From the NCBI GenBank assembly GCA_014193315.1, contig BJHS01000018.1, positions 1 through 41,176 on the forward strand: a stretch of 41,176 bases of DNA, given 5' to 3'. The translations under genes and the position numbers were made by a program. The stretch is from Verrucomicrobiota bacterium (GTDB lineage: Bacteria > Verrucomicrobiota > Verrucomicrobiia > Opitutales > UBA953). Every line of letters starts with the position of its first letter. Within the stretch, counting starts at the first letter, position 1. Positions 26,451 through 36,800 of this stretch are shown in pieces. Below the pieces are notes generated by a model. That model was not told the origin of the DNA. It made no database searches and was given only the letters and a program-made list of their open reading frames with translations.

Positions 26451-29216
26451 ATGGCCAAGAAACCCCCAAACCACTCCAAAACCACCAAGTCCACCAAGGT
26501 CGTCTACACCTGGGGCGACGGCCAAGCCGACGGCAACGGCACGATGAAGGCCCTCCTTGGCGGCAAGGGCGCCAACCTCGCCGAGATGACCCGCATCGGT
26601 CTCCCGGTGCCTCCCGGCTTCACGATCACGACCGAAGTCTGCACCTACTACTACGCGAATAAGCGCACCTACCCGGCCTCCCTCCAGTCCCAGATGGAAG
26701 CCGGCGTGACCAACATGGAGAAAATCATGGGCACCAAGTTCGGCGCCACCTCCGGCATGCCGCTCCTCGTCGCCGTCCGCTCGGGCGCCCGCGACTCGAT
26801 GCCGGGCATGATGGACACCATCCTCAACCTGGGCCTCAACGACCAGTCGGTCGTCGCCCTCGAGAAGGCCACCAACAACCCCCGCTTCGCCTGGGATTGC
26901 TACCGCCGCTTCATCCAGATGTACGGCGACGTCGTCCTCGGCGTGCAGAAGCGCGAAGGCGAGGACCATGAGCCGTTCGAGACGGTCATCGAGGAATTCA
27001 AGCACGCCAAGTACGACGGCGACGTCGAAGACTCCGCCCTCACCGCCGGCGACCAGCAGGAGCTCGTCAAGCGCTTCAAGGCCCTCGTCAAGGAGCGCAC
27101 CGGTCGCGTCTTCCCCAACGACCCGTGGGACCAGCTGCGCGGTGCCGCCGGCGCCGTGTTCTCTTCCTGGATGAACGACCGCGCGATCGTCTATCGCCGC
27201 AAGTACAACATCCCCGCCGAGTGGGGCACCGCCGTCAACGTCCAGGCCATGGTGTTCGGTAACACCGGCGACAAGTCCGGCTCCGGCGTCGCCTTCACCC
27301 GTAACCCCGCCAACGGCGTGGACGAATTCTACGGCGAGTTCCTCATCAACGCCCAGGGCGAAGACGTCGTCGCCGGCGTCCGCACCCCGGAGCCGGTCAG
27401 CAAGCTCAAGGCGGTGATGCCCCAGAGCTTCGCCCAGCTCATGAAGGTCCGCCAGACCCTCGAGAAGCACTTCAAGGACGTGCAGGACATCGAGTTCACC
27501 GTCCAGGAAGGTAAGCTTTACATGCTCCAGACGCGTAACGGCAAGCGCACCGCCGCCGCCGCGCTCAAGTTCGCCGCCGACATGGTGAAGGAGAAGCTCA
27601 TCGACTGGGAAACCGCCATCATGCGCAACCCGGCCGACCAGCTCGAACAGCTGCTCGCCCCGATCTTCGACCTCGCCGAAGTCAAGAAGGCCAAGGCCAT
27701 CGCCACCGGTCTCCCGGCCGGCCCGGGTGCCGCCACCGGCAAAATCTACTTCAACGCCGACCGCGCCGTCATCGCCGCCGAGAAGGGCGAGAAAGTCCTC
27801 CTCGTCCGCGTCGAGACTTCCCCGGAAGACCTCCGTGGCATGATCGCCGCCGAAGGCATCCTCACCGCCCGCGGTGGCGTTTCCTCGCACGCCGCGCTCG
27901 TCGCCCGCCAGATGGGCAAGGTCTGCGTCTGCGGTGCCGCCGCCGTTTCGATCGACTACGATAAGAAGACGACGACCATCGCCGGTCACACCTTCAAGGA
28001 AGGCGACTTCCTCTCCATCGACGGCACGGCCGGCACGGTGTACGCCGGCCAGATCAAGACCGCGCCTTCGGAAATCGTCGCCGGCCTGATCAACAACGAC
28101 AAGGCCGCGCAGAAGACCGAGAAGTACCGGAATTACGTGCAGCTGATGAAGTGGTGCGCCCAGGCCACCCGCCTGCAGGTCCGCACCAACGCCGACAACC
28201 CGGAGCAGACCGCGCAGGCCCTCGCGTTCGGCGCCCAGGGCATCGGCCTCACCCGCACCGAGCACATGTTCTTCGAAGGCGACCGCATCGATGCCGTCCG
28301 TGAGATGATCCTCGCCGACACCGTCGAAGGCCGCAAGAAGGCCCTCGCGAAGATCCTGCCCTACCAGCGCGCGGACTTCACCGGCATCTTCAAGGCGCTC
28401 AACGGCCTGCCCGCCACAATCCGCCTCCTCGACCCGCCCCTGCACGAGTTCGTGCCGCACGACGAGAAGTCGCAGGCCGCCCTCGCCCAGAAGCTCGGCA
28501 TCAAGACCGAGAAGGTCATCGCCCGCGTCGCCGCCTTGCACGAGTTCAACCCGATGCTCGGTCACCGCGGTTGCCGCCTCGGCATCGCCTACCCGGAAAT
28601 CACCGAGACCCAGGCCCGCGCCATCTTCGAAGCCGCCGCGGCGGTCCAGAAGAAGGGTATCAAGGTGAAGCCCGAAGTCATGGTCCCGCTCGTCGGCTTC
28701 AAGCGCGAGCTCGACCTCCAGGTCGAGGTCATCCACCGCGTCGCCGCCGAAGTGCAGAAGGAACAGAAGTGCAAGATCGCCTACTCCGTGGGCACGATGA
28801 TCGAAGTTCCCCGCGGCGCCCTCACGGCCGACGAGATCGCCCACACCGCCGAGTTCTTCAGCTTCGGCACCAACGACCTCACCCAGACCGCGCTTGGCGT
28901 CAGCCGCGACGACATGGGCAACTTCCTCGGGGCCTACACCGAGAACGAGATCTTCAAGAAGAACCCGTTCGCGACCCTCGACCAGACCGGCGTCGGCCAG
29001 CTCATCCAGATCGCCATCGAGAAGGGCCGCCAGACCCGTCCCGACATCAAGCTCGGCATCTGCGGCGAACACGGCGGCGAACCCGAATCCGTCAAGTTCT
29101 GCCACCGCGTGGGCCTGAATTACGTCTCCTGCTCGCCTTACCGCGTGCCGGTCGCCCGCCTCGCCGCTGCTCAGGCTGCGATCGAGGAAAAGCGTGCGGC
29201 CAAGGCTAAGAAGTAA
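26451..29216 (+). CDS. ppdK: Pyruvate, phosphate dikinase
   Basis: This cytoplasmic enzyme interconverts pyruvate, ATP and phosphate with PEP, AMP and pyrophosphate, linking glycolysis and gluconeogenesis. The 921-residue length is slightly above the usual 875-890. A Lys/Thr-rich N-terminal stretch precedes [20 protein letters not shown] and [10 protein letters not shown] of the ATP-grasp domain. The swivelling His domain carries the phosphorylated H480 in [17 protein letters not shown]. The C-terminal barrel has [40 protein letters not shown] and the catalytic Cys871 in [12 protein letters not shown]. The residue two before the histidine, usually a regulatory threonine (T-S-H), is serine here. 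The gene is monocistronic with a clear terminator. Confidence 0.97.
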   Translation: MAKKPPNHSKTTKSTKVVYTWGDGQADGNGTMKALLGGKGANLAEMTRIGLPVPPGFTITTEVCTYYYANKRTYPASLQSQMEAGVTNMEKIMGTKFGATSGMPLLVAVRSGARDSMPGMMDTILNLGLNDQSVVALEKATNNPRFAWDCYRRFIQMYGDVVLGVQKREGEDHEPFETVIEEFKHAKYDGDVEDSALTAGDQQELVKRFKALVKERTGRVFPNDPWDQLRGAAGAVFSSWMNDRAIVYRRKYNIPAEWGTAVNVQAMVFGNTGDKSGSGVAFTRNPANGVDEFYGEFLINAQGEDVVAGVRTPEPVSKLKAVMPQSFAQLMKVRQTLEKHFKDVQDIEFTVQEGKLYMLQTRNGKRTAAAALKFAADMVKEKLIDWETAIMRNPADQLEQLLAPIFDLAEVKKAKAIATGLPAGPGAATGKIYFNADRAVIAAEKGEKVLLVRVETSPEDLRGMIAAEGILTARGGVSSHAALVARQMGKVCVCGAAAVSIDYDKKTTTIAGHTFKEGDFLSIDGTAGTVYAGQIKTAPSEIVAGLINNDKAAQKTEKYRNYVQLMKWCAQATRLQVRTNADNPEQTAQALAFGAQGIGLTRTEHMFFEGDRIDAVREMILADTVEGRKKALAKILPYQRADFTGIFKALNGLPATIRLLDPPLHEFVPHDEKSQAALAQKLGIKTEKVIARVAALHEFNPMLGHRGCRLGIAYPEITETQARAIFEAAAAVQKKGIKVKPEVMVPLVGFKRELDLQVEVIHRVAAEVQKEQKCKIAYSVGTMIEVPRGALTADEIAHTAEFFSFGTNDLTQTALGVSRDDMGNFLGAYTENEIFKKNPFATLDQTGVGQLIQIAIEKGRQTRPDIKLGICGEHGGEPESVKFCHRVGLNYVSCSPYRVPVARLAAAQAAIEEKRAAKAKK

Positions 29217-29240
29217 GCCTCCAAGCCAGGTTACCGCTCA

Positions 29241-29270
29241 AGGGCGTGCCTTAGCCGCACGCCCTTTTGT
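29241..29270 (+). terminator. Rho-independent terminator of ppdK
   Basis: AGGGCGTGC (29241-29249) and GCACGCCCT (29257-29265) form a perfect 9-bp GC-rich stem around a seven-base loop, followed immediately by TTTTGTT. It begins 24 bases after the ppdK stop. This is the only textbook intrinsic terminator seen in the window. Confidence 0.88.
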
Positions 29271-29330
29271 TGGGCCTTGCCTGCGCCAAGCGGGGGTAGG
29301 GTTGAGCGGAGGTCTGCGGGGTGCCTCGGG

Positions 29331-29392
29331 GGGTAGCCCCGCTTGCTGCCCTGGCTCCCTCGACCCGACACGGGAGCCGGGAGGGTGTCGGG
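29331..29392. repeat. Dispersed palindromic repeat, copy 2, with extra stems
   Basis: A diverged copy of the GGGYAG...TGCTGCCCT element (29331-29352) is followed by interleaved inverted repeats: GGCTCCC (29353-29359) with GGGAGCC (29372-29378), and CCCGACAC (29364-29371) with GTGTCGGG (29385-29392). The two pairs cannot both form as simple hairpins, so a pseudoknot or alternative folds are implied. Confidence 0.5.
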
Positions 29393-29448
29393 GCGGCGAA
29401 AGGGGGTAGGGGGAGAATCCAACCCCCACCGCCGGCGCCATGACCTCG

Positions 29449-29484
29449 CCAGCGAAGGTCGCTCGCTGGGGACCATCGTCCCCA
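29449..29484. repeat. Overlapping perfect hairpins
   Basis: CCAGCGA (29449-29455) pairs with TCGCTGG (29463-29469), and TGGGGAC (29467-29473) pairs with GTCCCCA (29478-29484) around a CATC tetraloop. The stems share three bases and so compete. No gene contains them. Confidence 0.45.
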
Positions 29485-29964
29485 CTCGCCGTGCCCAAGT
29501 CCCCCCGTTCTTCGCCCCTCCAGGATTCTCGCCGGGCCTCCGCCCCGCCGGTCTGCCGCGTAACTTTAAAGACGGAAAAATCTCTCCATGGCGTCCGGAG
29601 GTGAGATGAAAATTTCCTCGTCAATGCGAAGCCATGCCGTGGTCGTCGACCCGAAGCATGACCGCGCTGGCAAAGATTTCCGACCGCGCCACCACCGGGG
29701 AGACCGCCCGCGTCGCGGCGGTCTTGGCCACGGCGAGGATGCCTTAAAATGCCTGTATTCATTGACTATAAACGATATTTACCCGGTCACCAATAGCCTG
29801 CAAACGCCCACCGAGGCGCGGCCGCCCTCTCGCCCGGTCGGCGGTTTGTGTTGACTATTCAGTGACAAGTTTGGCCGCCCGCGAAGCCGGACTTTGCGTC
29901 GAGTCGCTGGATCATCGCTCCGACCACTGAGGTTACCCCGACGCCCGCGCCGCTTCTCAAGTAA

Positions 29965-29995
29965 GGGCAGTACCGAGTGCTGCCCTGGCTCTCTC
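29965..29995. repeat. Dispersed palindromic repeat, copy 3
   Basis: GGGCAGTAC / GTGCTGCCC form a 9-bp stem with one T-G wobble around a CGA triloop (29965-29985), followed by TGGCTCTCTCG, close to the TGGCTCCCTCG of copy 2. Compensating or wobble-type changes between copies keep the hairpin. Confidence 0.6.
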
Positions 29996-30090
29996 GAAAA
30001 GTCAGGAGCAGGGAGAGGGGGCGCGGGGCCAAGCACCCCACGGCGGCCCGATACCCCTCCCCACCTACCCTCTGCCTTTGTCTAAAAACA

Positions 30091-30108
30091 GTCAGCAAGC
30101 TGACCTTT
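30091..30108 (+). terminator. Small hairpin followed by T-run
   Basis: GTCAG-CAAG-CTGAC followed by CTTTTAAA resembles a weak intrinsic terminator. The stem is only 5 bp (or 6 with a two-base loop). No gene is known to end just upstream. Confidence 0.25.
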
Positions 30109-30369
30109 TAAAGCCCATTTACCCTAAGGTCTACCATCGCCCAGAAGGCCTTTCCGGCCCCCCCTTTTTTAGCTGGGTGGGCACCTGGGATCGCGCCGAG
30201 GCCCCCCGCCCACCGGTCCTCGAGCCATTCGGGGGCGTTGCAGTTAGGTTTCTTTCTAGTCACATTAACGCACGGGAAGTCGTCGAAAACACGGCTGTAA
30301 AGCATTTTACACCTATATTAATGACTGAACTTCATTAAAGACTCATAAAACAGTCAAATAGTTAAACCA

Positions 30370-30400
30370 TTGAATTTAAAAGGCTTACAAACTCTATAAG
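30370..30400 (+). promoter_or_regulatory. Candidate promoter in the AT-rich leader
   Basis: TTGAAT (30370-30375) is followed by TATAAG (30395-30400) at 19 bases, or TCTATA (30393-30398) at 17. It lies in the most AT-rich part of the window, about 435 bases before the giant gene. A start site near 30407 would place the hairpin at 30476 about 70 bases into the RNA. Confidence 0.35.
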
Positions 30401-30475
30401 CAAAAGATTAAGTAAACTTAAGAAATTCAAGTAGGACCAATCTTAGGGGCTTTCCCGGTGGCGGCGCGGCTCAGG

Positions 30476-30503
30476 ATCGGCCGAGCTGGCCGGTTATTTT
30501 TCC
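30476..30503 (+). terminator. Terminator-like hairpin in the giant gene's leader
   Basis: ATCGGCC and GGCCGGT pair (7 bp with one wobble) around GAGCT, followed by TATTTTTCCC. With the promoter-like site at 30370 this could give an RNA of roughly 95 bases, or act as an attenuator for the downstream gene. Confidence 0.4.
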
Positions 30504-30605
30504 CGTTACCCTGTGAGGAGATTTTCCCTCAAAAGGTGTCCCCGGTATATTCACAAACCGACCCTTTTATTTACGCTTCTTTTACCAAATAAACCCTATG
30601 AAATA

Positions 30606-30628
30606 AGGGGTAAATACCCCAAAAGGGG
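30606..30628 (+). promoter_or_regulatory. Mutually exclusive hairpins in the leader
   Basis: GGGGTA-AA-TACCCC and CCCC-AAAA-GGGG share the same CCCC, so only one can form at a time. The element lies about 207 bases before the start codon. The arrangement resembles a switch, but no ligand-binding fold is recognisable. Confidence 0.3.
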
Positions 30629-30834
30629 TTGCCTCTGGCTTCGACCAGGATTGAATCAATTCATCGTACTTTCCCCGACAAGACGCTCCCGCGAGTCGTC
30701 AGCTCCTGCTGTCGACTCATCGGCGTTTACCCTCCCAGTCAAAAACTTGTCACCAAACTTTCACGACACCTGTTTCTCGTCCCGGAATTCCCTCCCACCA
30801 CTTTCATAAAAACCACCCTTAACTTTTTTGTCCA

Positions 30835-33800
30835 ATGAAACCCCGTAAGCGTTTACCTATTTCGCGAGCCTGCCTCTTCGCCGCAGCCGCCCTCCTCTCC
30901 GTCGCCCCCCGGGCACGAGCGGCCAACGTGTTCTTTGACGCCGACGGCAGCGACAGCACCGCCATCGGCGCCGCGACCGTCGGCGCGACCGGCACCTGGT
31001 CCGATGCATTCTGGTACAACGCCGGCACCGCGACCTCCATCGCCGGCGACGGCGCCGTCCTTACGTACGCCTTCACCGCCGCGGATACCGCGTATTTCCA
31101 AGGGAATAAGGGCACTTTGACGGCGGCGGCGGATCAGACGGTCACGCTCAACGGCATCAACGACTCCACGGGCATGACGTTGTCCGGCGGCTCGTTGTCG
31201 CTGTCCGGCGCCGGCGCGAACATCACCGTCAACGGCTCGGTCATGACCACGATCTCGTCGGTCATCATCGGAGACGCCGGCCTCATCAAGGCCGGCACGG
31301 GCGACCTCAAGCTCGCCGCAGCTAACACCTACACCGGCGTCACGCTCATCAGCGGCGGCCGGGTCATCGTCGACAACGCGACGGCCCTCGGCCTCAGCAC
31401 CGTCAACGTCGCCACCGGCGGCACGCTGAACCTCGGCGACAAGGTCATCACCAACCTCGTGACCGTCAGCGGCGGCGAGCTGACCGGCGGCGATCTCGAC
31501 GTCGGCCTGCTCTCCGCGAGCACGGGTATCGTCTCCGCCACGCTCAGCGGCACCGCCGGCCTGACCAAGAATACCAACGGTTCGCTGCGCCTCGACGGCC
31601 TGAACACCTTCCAGGGCAACGTCCTCGTCAGCCAGGGCACGCTCCTCGCCAACCATGTCTCCGCGCTCGGCACCGGCGCCGTGACCGTCAGCGGCGGCAC
31701 GCTCGACCTCGGTACCACGACCGGTCTCGCCAACGTCGTCACGCTCTCCGGCGGCACCCTGACCGGCGGCGAGCTCGCGGCCGACAAGCTCGTGCCGGTC
31801 GCCGGCACCGTCGCCACCAAGCTCACCGGCGCCGGCAAGCTCACCAAGACCGCGGCCGGCGTCGTCACGCTCTCCGGCGCGAACAATTTCTCCGGCGGCG
31901 CCGACATCTCCGGCGGCAAGATCGTCGCCGGTTCCGGCACGGCCCTCGGCGGCGGCACGGTCTCCCTGACGGGCGGCACGCTCGACCTCGGCAACCAGAC
32001 GCTGACCAACGCCATCGTCGTCGAAGGCGGCGAACTCACCGGCGGCTCGTTCGACGTCGCGAACCTCACCGCGAAATCCGGCACCATCTCCGCGCTCATC
32101 GTCGGCTCGTCCGCGCTGACCAAGTCCGCGAACGGCGTCCTCACGCTTTCCGCCGCCAACACCGGACTGACCGGCGGCGTCGCCCTCTCCGCCGGCTCGA
32201 TCGTCGTGGGCGACGCCGCGGCCCTCGGCACCGGCGCCGTCAACGTCACCGGCGGCACGCTGAACCTCAACGCCACGGCCATCTCCAACACCGTGACCGT
32301 CGCGGGTGGTACGCTCGCCGGCGGCTCGATCGATGTCGCCAAGGTCGTCCCGACCTCCGGCACGATCTCCGCGGTCCTCACCGGTACCGCGGGCTTCGCC
32401 AAGACCACCTCGGGCGACGTCACCCTCTCCGGCGCGAACACCTTCACCGGCGGCGTCACCGTCGACGCCGGCAAGGTCACCCTCGGCAACGCCGCCGCGC
32501 TCGGCACCGTCGACCTCAACGCCGTCACCGTCGGAGCCGACGGCGCGATCGACCTCAACGGCCGGACGGCCGTCGTCGCCTCCCTCGCCGGTGCCGGCGC
32601 GGTCACCAACGCCGCGGTCACCAATGCGTCCCTCATTCTCGCCACGGGCGTCGCGACCACCTCGACCTTCTCCGGCGTCCTCTCCGGCAACCTCGGCGTC
32701 GTCAAGTATGGCTTGGCTACGCAGGTCCTCTCCGGCGCGAACACCTTCGTCGGCAACGTCCAAGTCAACGCCGGCACCTTGGTCGCCGGCAGCGCCACCG
32801 CCTTGGGCGCCGCCACCAACCTCGTCGCCGTCAACGGCGGTACGCTCGACCTCACCGGCACCACCGGCGTGACCAACGCGATCACCCTCAACTCGGGCGC
32901 CCTCGTCGGCGGCCAGGTCGCGATCGCCAACGTCACCCTCGTCACCGGCTCCGTCGGCACCCAGCTCACCGGCTCCGGCGCGCTGACCAAGTCCGCCAAC
33001 GGCACGCTCACCCTCTCCGGCTCCAACGACTTCAGCGGCGGCACCACCGTCTCCGCCGGTACTCTCGCCGCCTCGGCCGACACCGCCCTCGGTTCCGGCA
33101 CGGTCACCGTCACCGCCGGTACCCTCGACCTGACCGGTGCTTCCATCGCCAACGCGGTCTCGATCACCGGCGGCACGATCCAGGGCGGCACCATCAACGT
33201 CGCCACCGGCACCGCGGTCAGCGTCCAAGCTGGTACGATTTCGTCTGCGATGACTGGCCTTGGCGGCGTCTCCAAGACCGGCTCCGGTGTGGCTAACCTC
33301 AACGGCTCCAACGACTTCAGCGGTGGCGTCACCGTCGACGGTGGCACCGTCAACGCTGGTACGAACACGGCCTTCGGCTCCGGCAACCTGACCGTCAATT
33401 CCGGCACCGTCAACCTTGGTACGGCCAGCATCGGCAACACCACCTTCCTTAATGGCGGGACCATCACCGGCGGCACCATCAACCTGGCCACCGCCACGAC
33501 CCTCACCGCCAAGGCCGGCACCCTCGCCTCCCTCCTCGCGGGCGATGGCTCCCTGAGCAAGACCGACAACGGCACCCTGATCATCACCGGGGACAACACC
33601 GGCTTCACCGGCGTCACCACCATCGCTGGCGGCACCGTCGCCCTGGGCTCCAACGCCGCGCTCGGCAGCAGCGCCGTCACCGTCTCCGCCGGTTCCCTCG
33701 ACCTCAACGGTAAGACTATTGTCAACGGCGTCACCGTCGACGGTGGCACGCTCACCGGTGGTTCCATCGCCGTCAACCAGGTGACCCCCAAGGCCGGCAC

Positions 33801-36800
33801 CGTCGCCGCGACCCTCACTGGCTCCGCCGCCTTCGTCAAGGCCGTCGCCGGTGACGTCGTCCTCAGCGGCGCCAACACCTTCACCGGTGGCGTCGCGGTG
33901 TCTGCGGGCAAGGTCACGGTCGGTAGCGCCACCGCGCTCGGTGCGGCCAACCGCAGCCTGACGCTTTCGGCGAGCGGCACCGTCGACCTCAACGGTCGCT
34001 CCGTCTCCCTCTCCAACCTCGTCGGGACGGGCGGCGAGCTCACCAACGCCGACGCCGTCAACGCCGCGACCGTCACCGTTTCCGGCGCGACCGATTCCGC
34101 CTTCGCGGGCGTCGTCTCCGGTAACCTCGGCCTCGTCAAGACCGGCGACGGCATCCTGACCCTCACCGGCACCAACCTCTTCACCGGCAACGTGAGCGTC
34201 ACCGGTGGCACCCTCGCCGCCGGCTCCAACACCGCTCTCTCCGGCGCGACCGTCACCGTCGACGGCGCCACCCTCGACCTGGCCGGCACCACCGGCACGG
34301 GCGTCGCCAACCTCGTCACCCTCACCTCCGGCGCGCTGACCGGTGGCCAGATCGCCCTCAGCCAGGTCACCCTCGTCGCCGGCACCGTCACGACCCAGCT
34401 CACCGGCAACTCCGGCCTCACCAAGTCGAACAACTCGACCCTTAACCTCAACGCCGCCAACACCTTCGACGGTGGCGTCACGGTTTCCAATGGCACCTTG
34501 AACGTCGGCAACGACGCCGCCCTCGGTACGGGTGACCTCACCGTTACCAACGGCACCGTTAACCTCGGTACCTCCCGCGTCGGCAACACCACCTTCCTTA
34601 ATGGTGGCACCATCACCGGCGGCACCATCAACCTCGCCACCACCAAGGTCCTGACCGCCACCGCGGGCACGCTCTTCTCCCTCGTCGAAGGCGACGGTTC
34701 CCTGACCAAGACCGGCACCGGCACGCTGACCATCACGAGCAGCAACACCTTCACTGGCGGCGCCTCCATCGCAGCCGGTACCGTGACCCTCGGCGCCAAC
34801 AACGCGCTCGGCGCTGGCCCGGTTTCCCTGACCGGCGGTTCGTTGAACCTCGGCGGTAACAGCATCGTTAATATCGTCTCCATCGCGGGCGGCACGCTCA
34901 CCGGCGGCTCGTTCGATGTCGCCAAGCTCGTCGCCAACTCCGGCACCGTCGCCACCGTCCTGACTGGTAACGCCGGCTTGACGACCGCGGGCAACGTCGC
35001 GCTCAACGCGGCCAACACCTTCACCGGCGGCGTCACCGTCGCTGGCGGCACCGTCACCCTCGGCAACGCGGCCGCCCTCGGCAGCACCGCCAATACCGTC
35101 AACGTCGACGGCACCGGCACGGTTGATCTCAACGGCAAGGCCATCTCCGTCGCGGGCCTCACCGGTTCCGGCGCCCTCACCGGAGCCGCGGCCTCGACCG
35201 TCACCCTCGGTGGTGCGACCGATGCCACCTTCACCGGTGCGATCGGTGGTGCGACCGCCCTCTCCAAGACCGGCACGGGCAACCAGACCCTCGGTGGTGC
35301 GAGCACCTTCACGGGTGGCACGAGCGTCACGGGCGGCACGCTCACCGTCGCCGATAACGCCGCGCTCGGTACCGGCGCGGTCAGCATCAACGGCGGCGAG
35401 GTCGCACTTGGCACGACCACGGGCCTCCTCAACAACGTCACCCTCGTGGCCGGCGTCCTGTCCGGCGGCGCCATCCCGGTCGCCCAGGTCACGCTCAACA
35501 GCGGCACGGTTTCTTCGCTCCTCACGGGTGCGGGTTCCCTCACCAAGAGCGCCAACACCACGCTGACGCTTTCCGGTGCCAACACCTTCCAGGGTGGCGT
35601 CACCGTTTCCGGTGGTACCCTCGTTGCGGCCAACGACACCGCCCTCGGTTCCGGCACGGTCGCTGTCTCCGGCGGCACCCTCAACCTGACGACCTCCTCG
35701 ATCGCCAACGGGGTCTCGATCACCGGTGGCACGATTCTCGGCGGCACCATCAACGTCGCCACCGGCGCTACCGTTGACGTCCAGGCCGGCACGATTTCCT
35801 CCGTCATCTCCGGTCAGGGCGGCATCGCCAAGACTGGCGCGGGCGCCGCGACCCTCAGTGGCGCCAACGCCTTCAGCGGCGACGTGACGGTCGGTGGCGG
35901 CACCCTCAACGTCGGCAACGACGCCGCGCTCGGCACCGGCGCCCTCACCGTCAACACCGGCACGGTCGCCCTCGGTACCTCTAGCGTCGGCAACCTCGTC
36001 TTCCTCAATGGTGGCACGATCACCGGCGGCACGATCAACCTCGCCACCGCCACGACCCTCGCGGCCACCGGCGGCACGATTTCCTCGCTCCTCGCGGGCG
36101 ACGGCTCCCTCACCAAGACCGGCACCGGCACCTTGGTGCTGTCCAGCACCAACACCTTCCTCGGCGGCGCCTCCATCGCAGCCGGTACCGTGACCCTCGG
36201 CGCCAACAACGCGCTCGGCGCTGGCCCGGTTTCCCTGACCGGCGGTTCGTTGAACCTCGGCGGTAACAGCATCGTTAATATCGTCTCCATCGCGGGCGGC
36301 ACGCTCACCGGCGGCTCGTTCGATGTCGCCAAGCTCGTCGCCAACTCCGGCACCGTCGCCACCGTCCTGACTGGTAACGCCGGCTTGACGACCGCGGGCA
36401 ACGTCGCGCTCAACGCGGCCAACACCTTCACCGGCGGCGTCACCGTCGCTGGCGGCACCGTCACCCTCGGCAACGCGGCCGCCCTCGGCAGCACCGCCAA
36501 TACCGTCAACGTCGACGGCACCGGCACGGTCGACCTCAACGGCAAGTCCATCTCCGTCGCGGGCCTCACCGGTTCCGGCGCCCTCGCCAACGCCGGCGCG
36601 GCCTCGACCGTCACCCTCGGTGGTGCGACCGATGCCACCTTCACCGGTGCGATCGGTGGTGCGACCGCCCTCTCCAAGACCGGCACGGGCAACCAGACCC
36701 TCGGTGGTGCGAGCACCTTCACCGGTGGCACGAGCGTCACGGGCGGCACGCTCACCGTCGCCGACAACGCCGCGCTCGGCACCGGCGCGGTCAGCATCAA

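Larger units (their letters stand above)
29217..30834. other. 1.6-kb gene-poor region with repeats, hairpins and an AT-rich leader
   Basis: No frame here looks convincingly coding. The first part (to about 30080) is GC-rich and holds a terminator, two palindromic repeat copies and several perfect hairpins. From about 30240 to 30840 the base composition becomes AT-rich, unlike the rest of the window, with promoter-like, terminator-like and alternative hairpin signals. A start codon with GGAGG in front (29606, 82 codons) exists, but its product looks non-protein-like. One reverse-strand segment near 29620-29750 has a protein-like but short reading and may be a gene remnant; I cannot identify it. 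Confidence 0.6.

Noticed and set aside
26364-29105. 913-codon minus-strand frame over ppdK
   Set aside because: It is a shadow frame; the plus strand encodes a complete and well-conserved pyruvate phosphate dikinase.
29606-29854. Short frame with GGAGG four bases before its ATG
   Set aside because: Spacing is too short, the product is H/R/P-rich and non-protein-like, and it runs through a repeat-rich intergenic region.
30630-30660. T-arm-like hairpin CTGG-CTTCGA-CCAG suggesting a tRNA
   Set aside because: No acceptor stem, anticodon arm or D-arm can be built around it.
30513-30838. Small plus-strand frames of 69-98 codons in the giant gene's leader
   Set aside because: They have no ribosome binding site, no family resemblance and AT-rich composition; they overlap hairpins.
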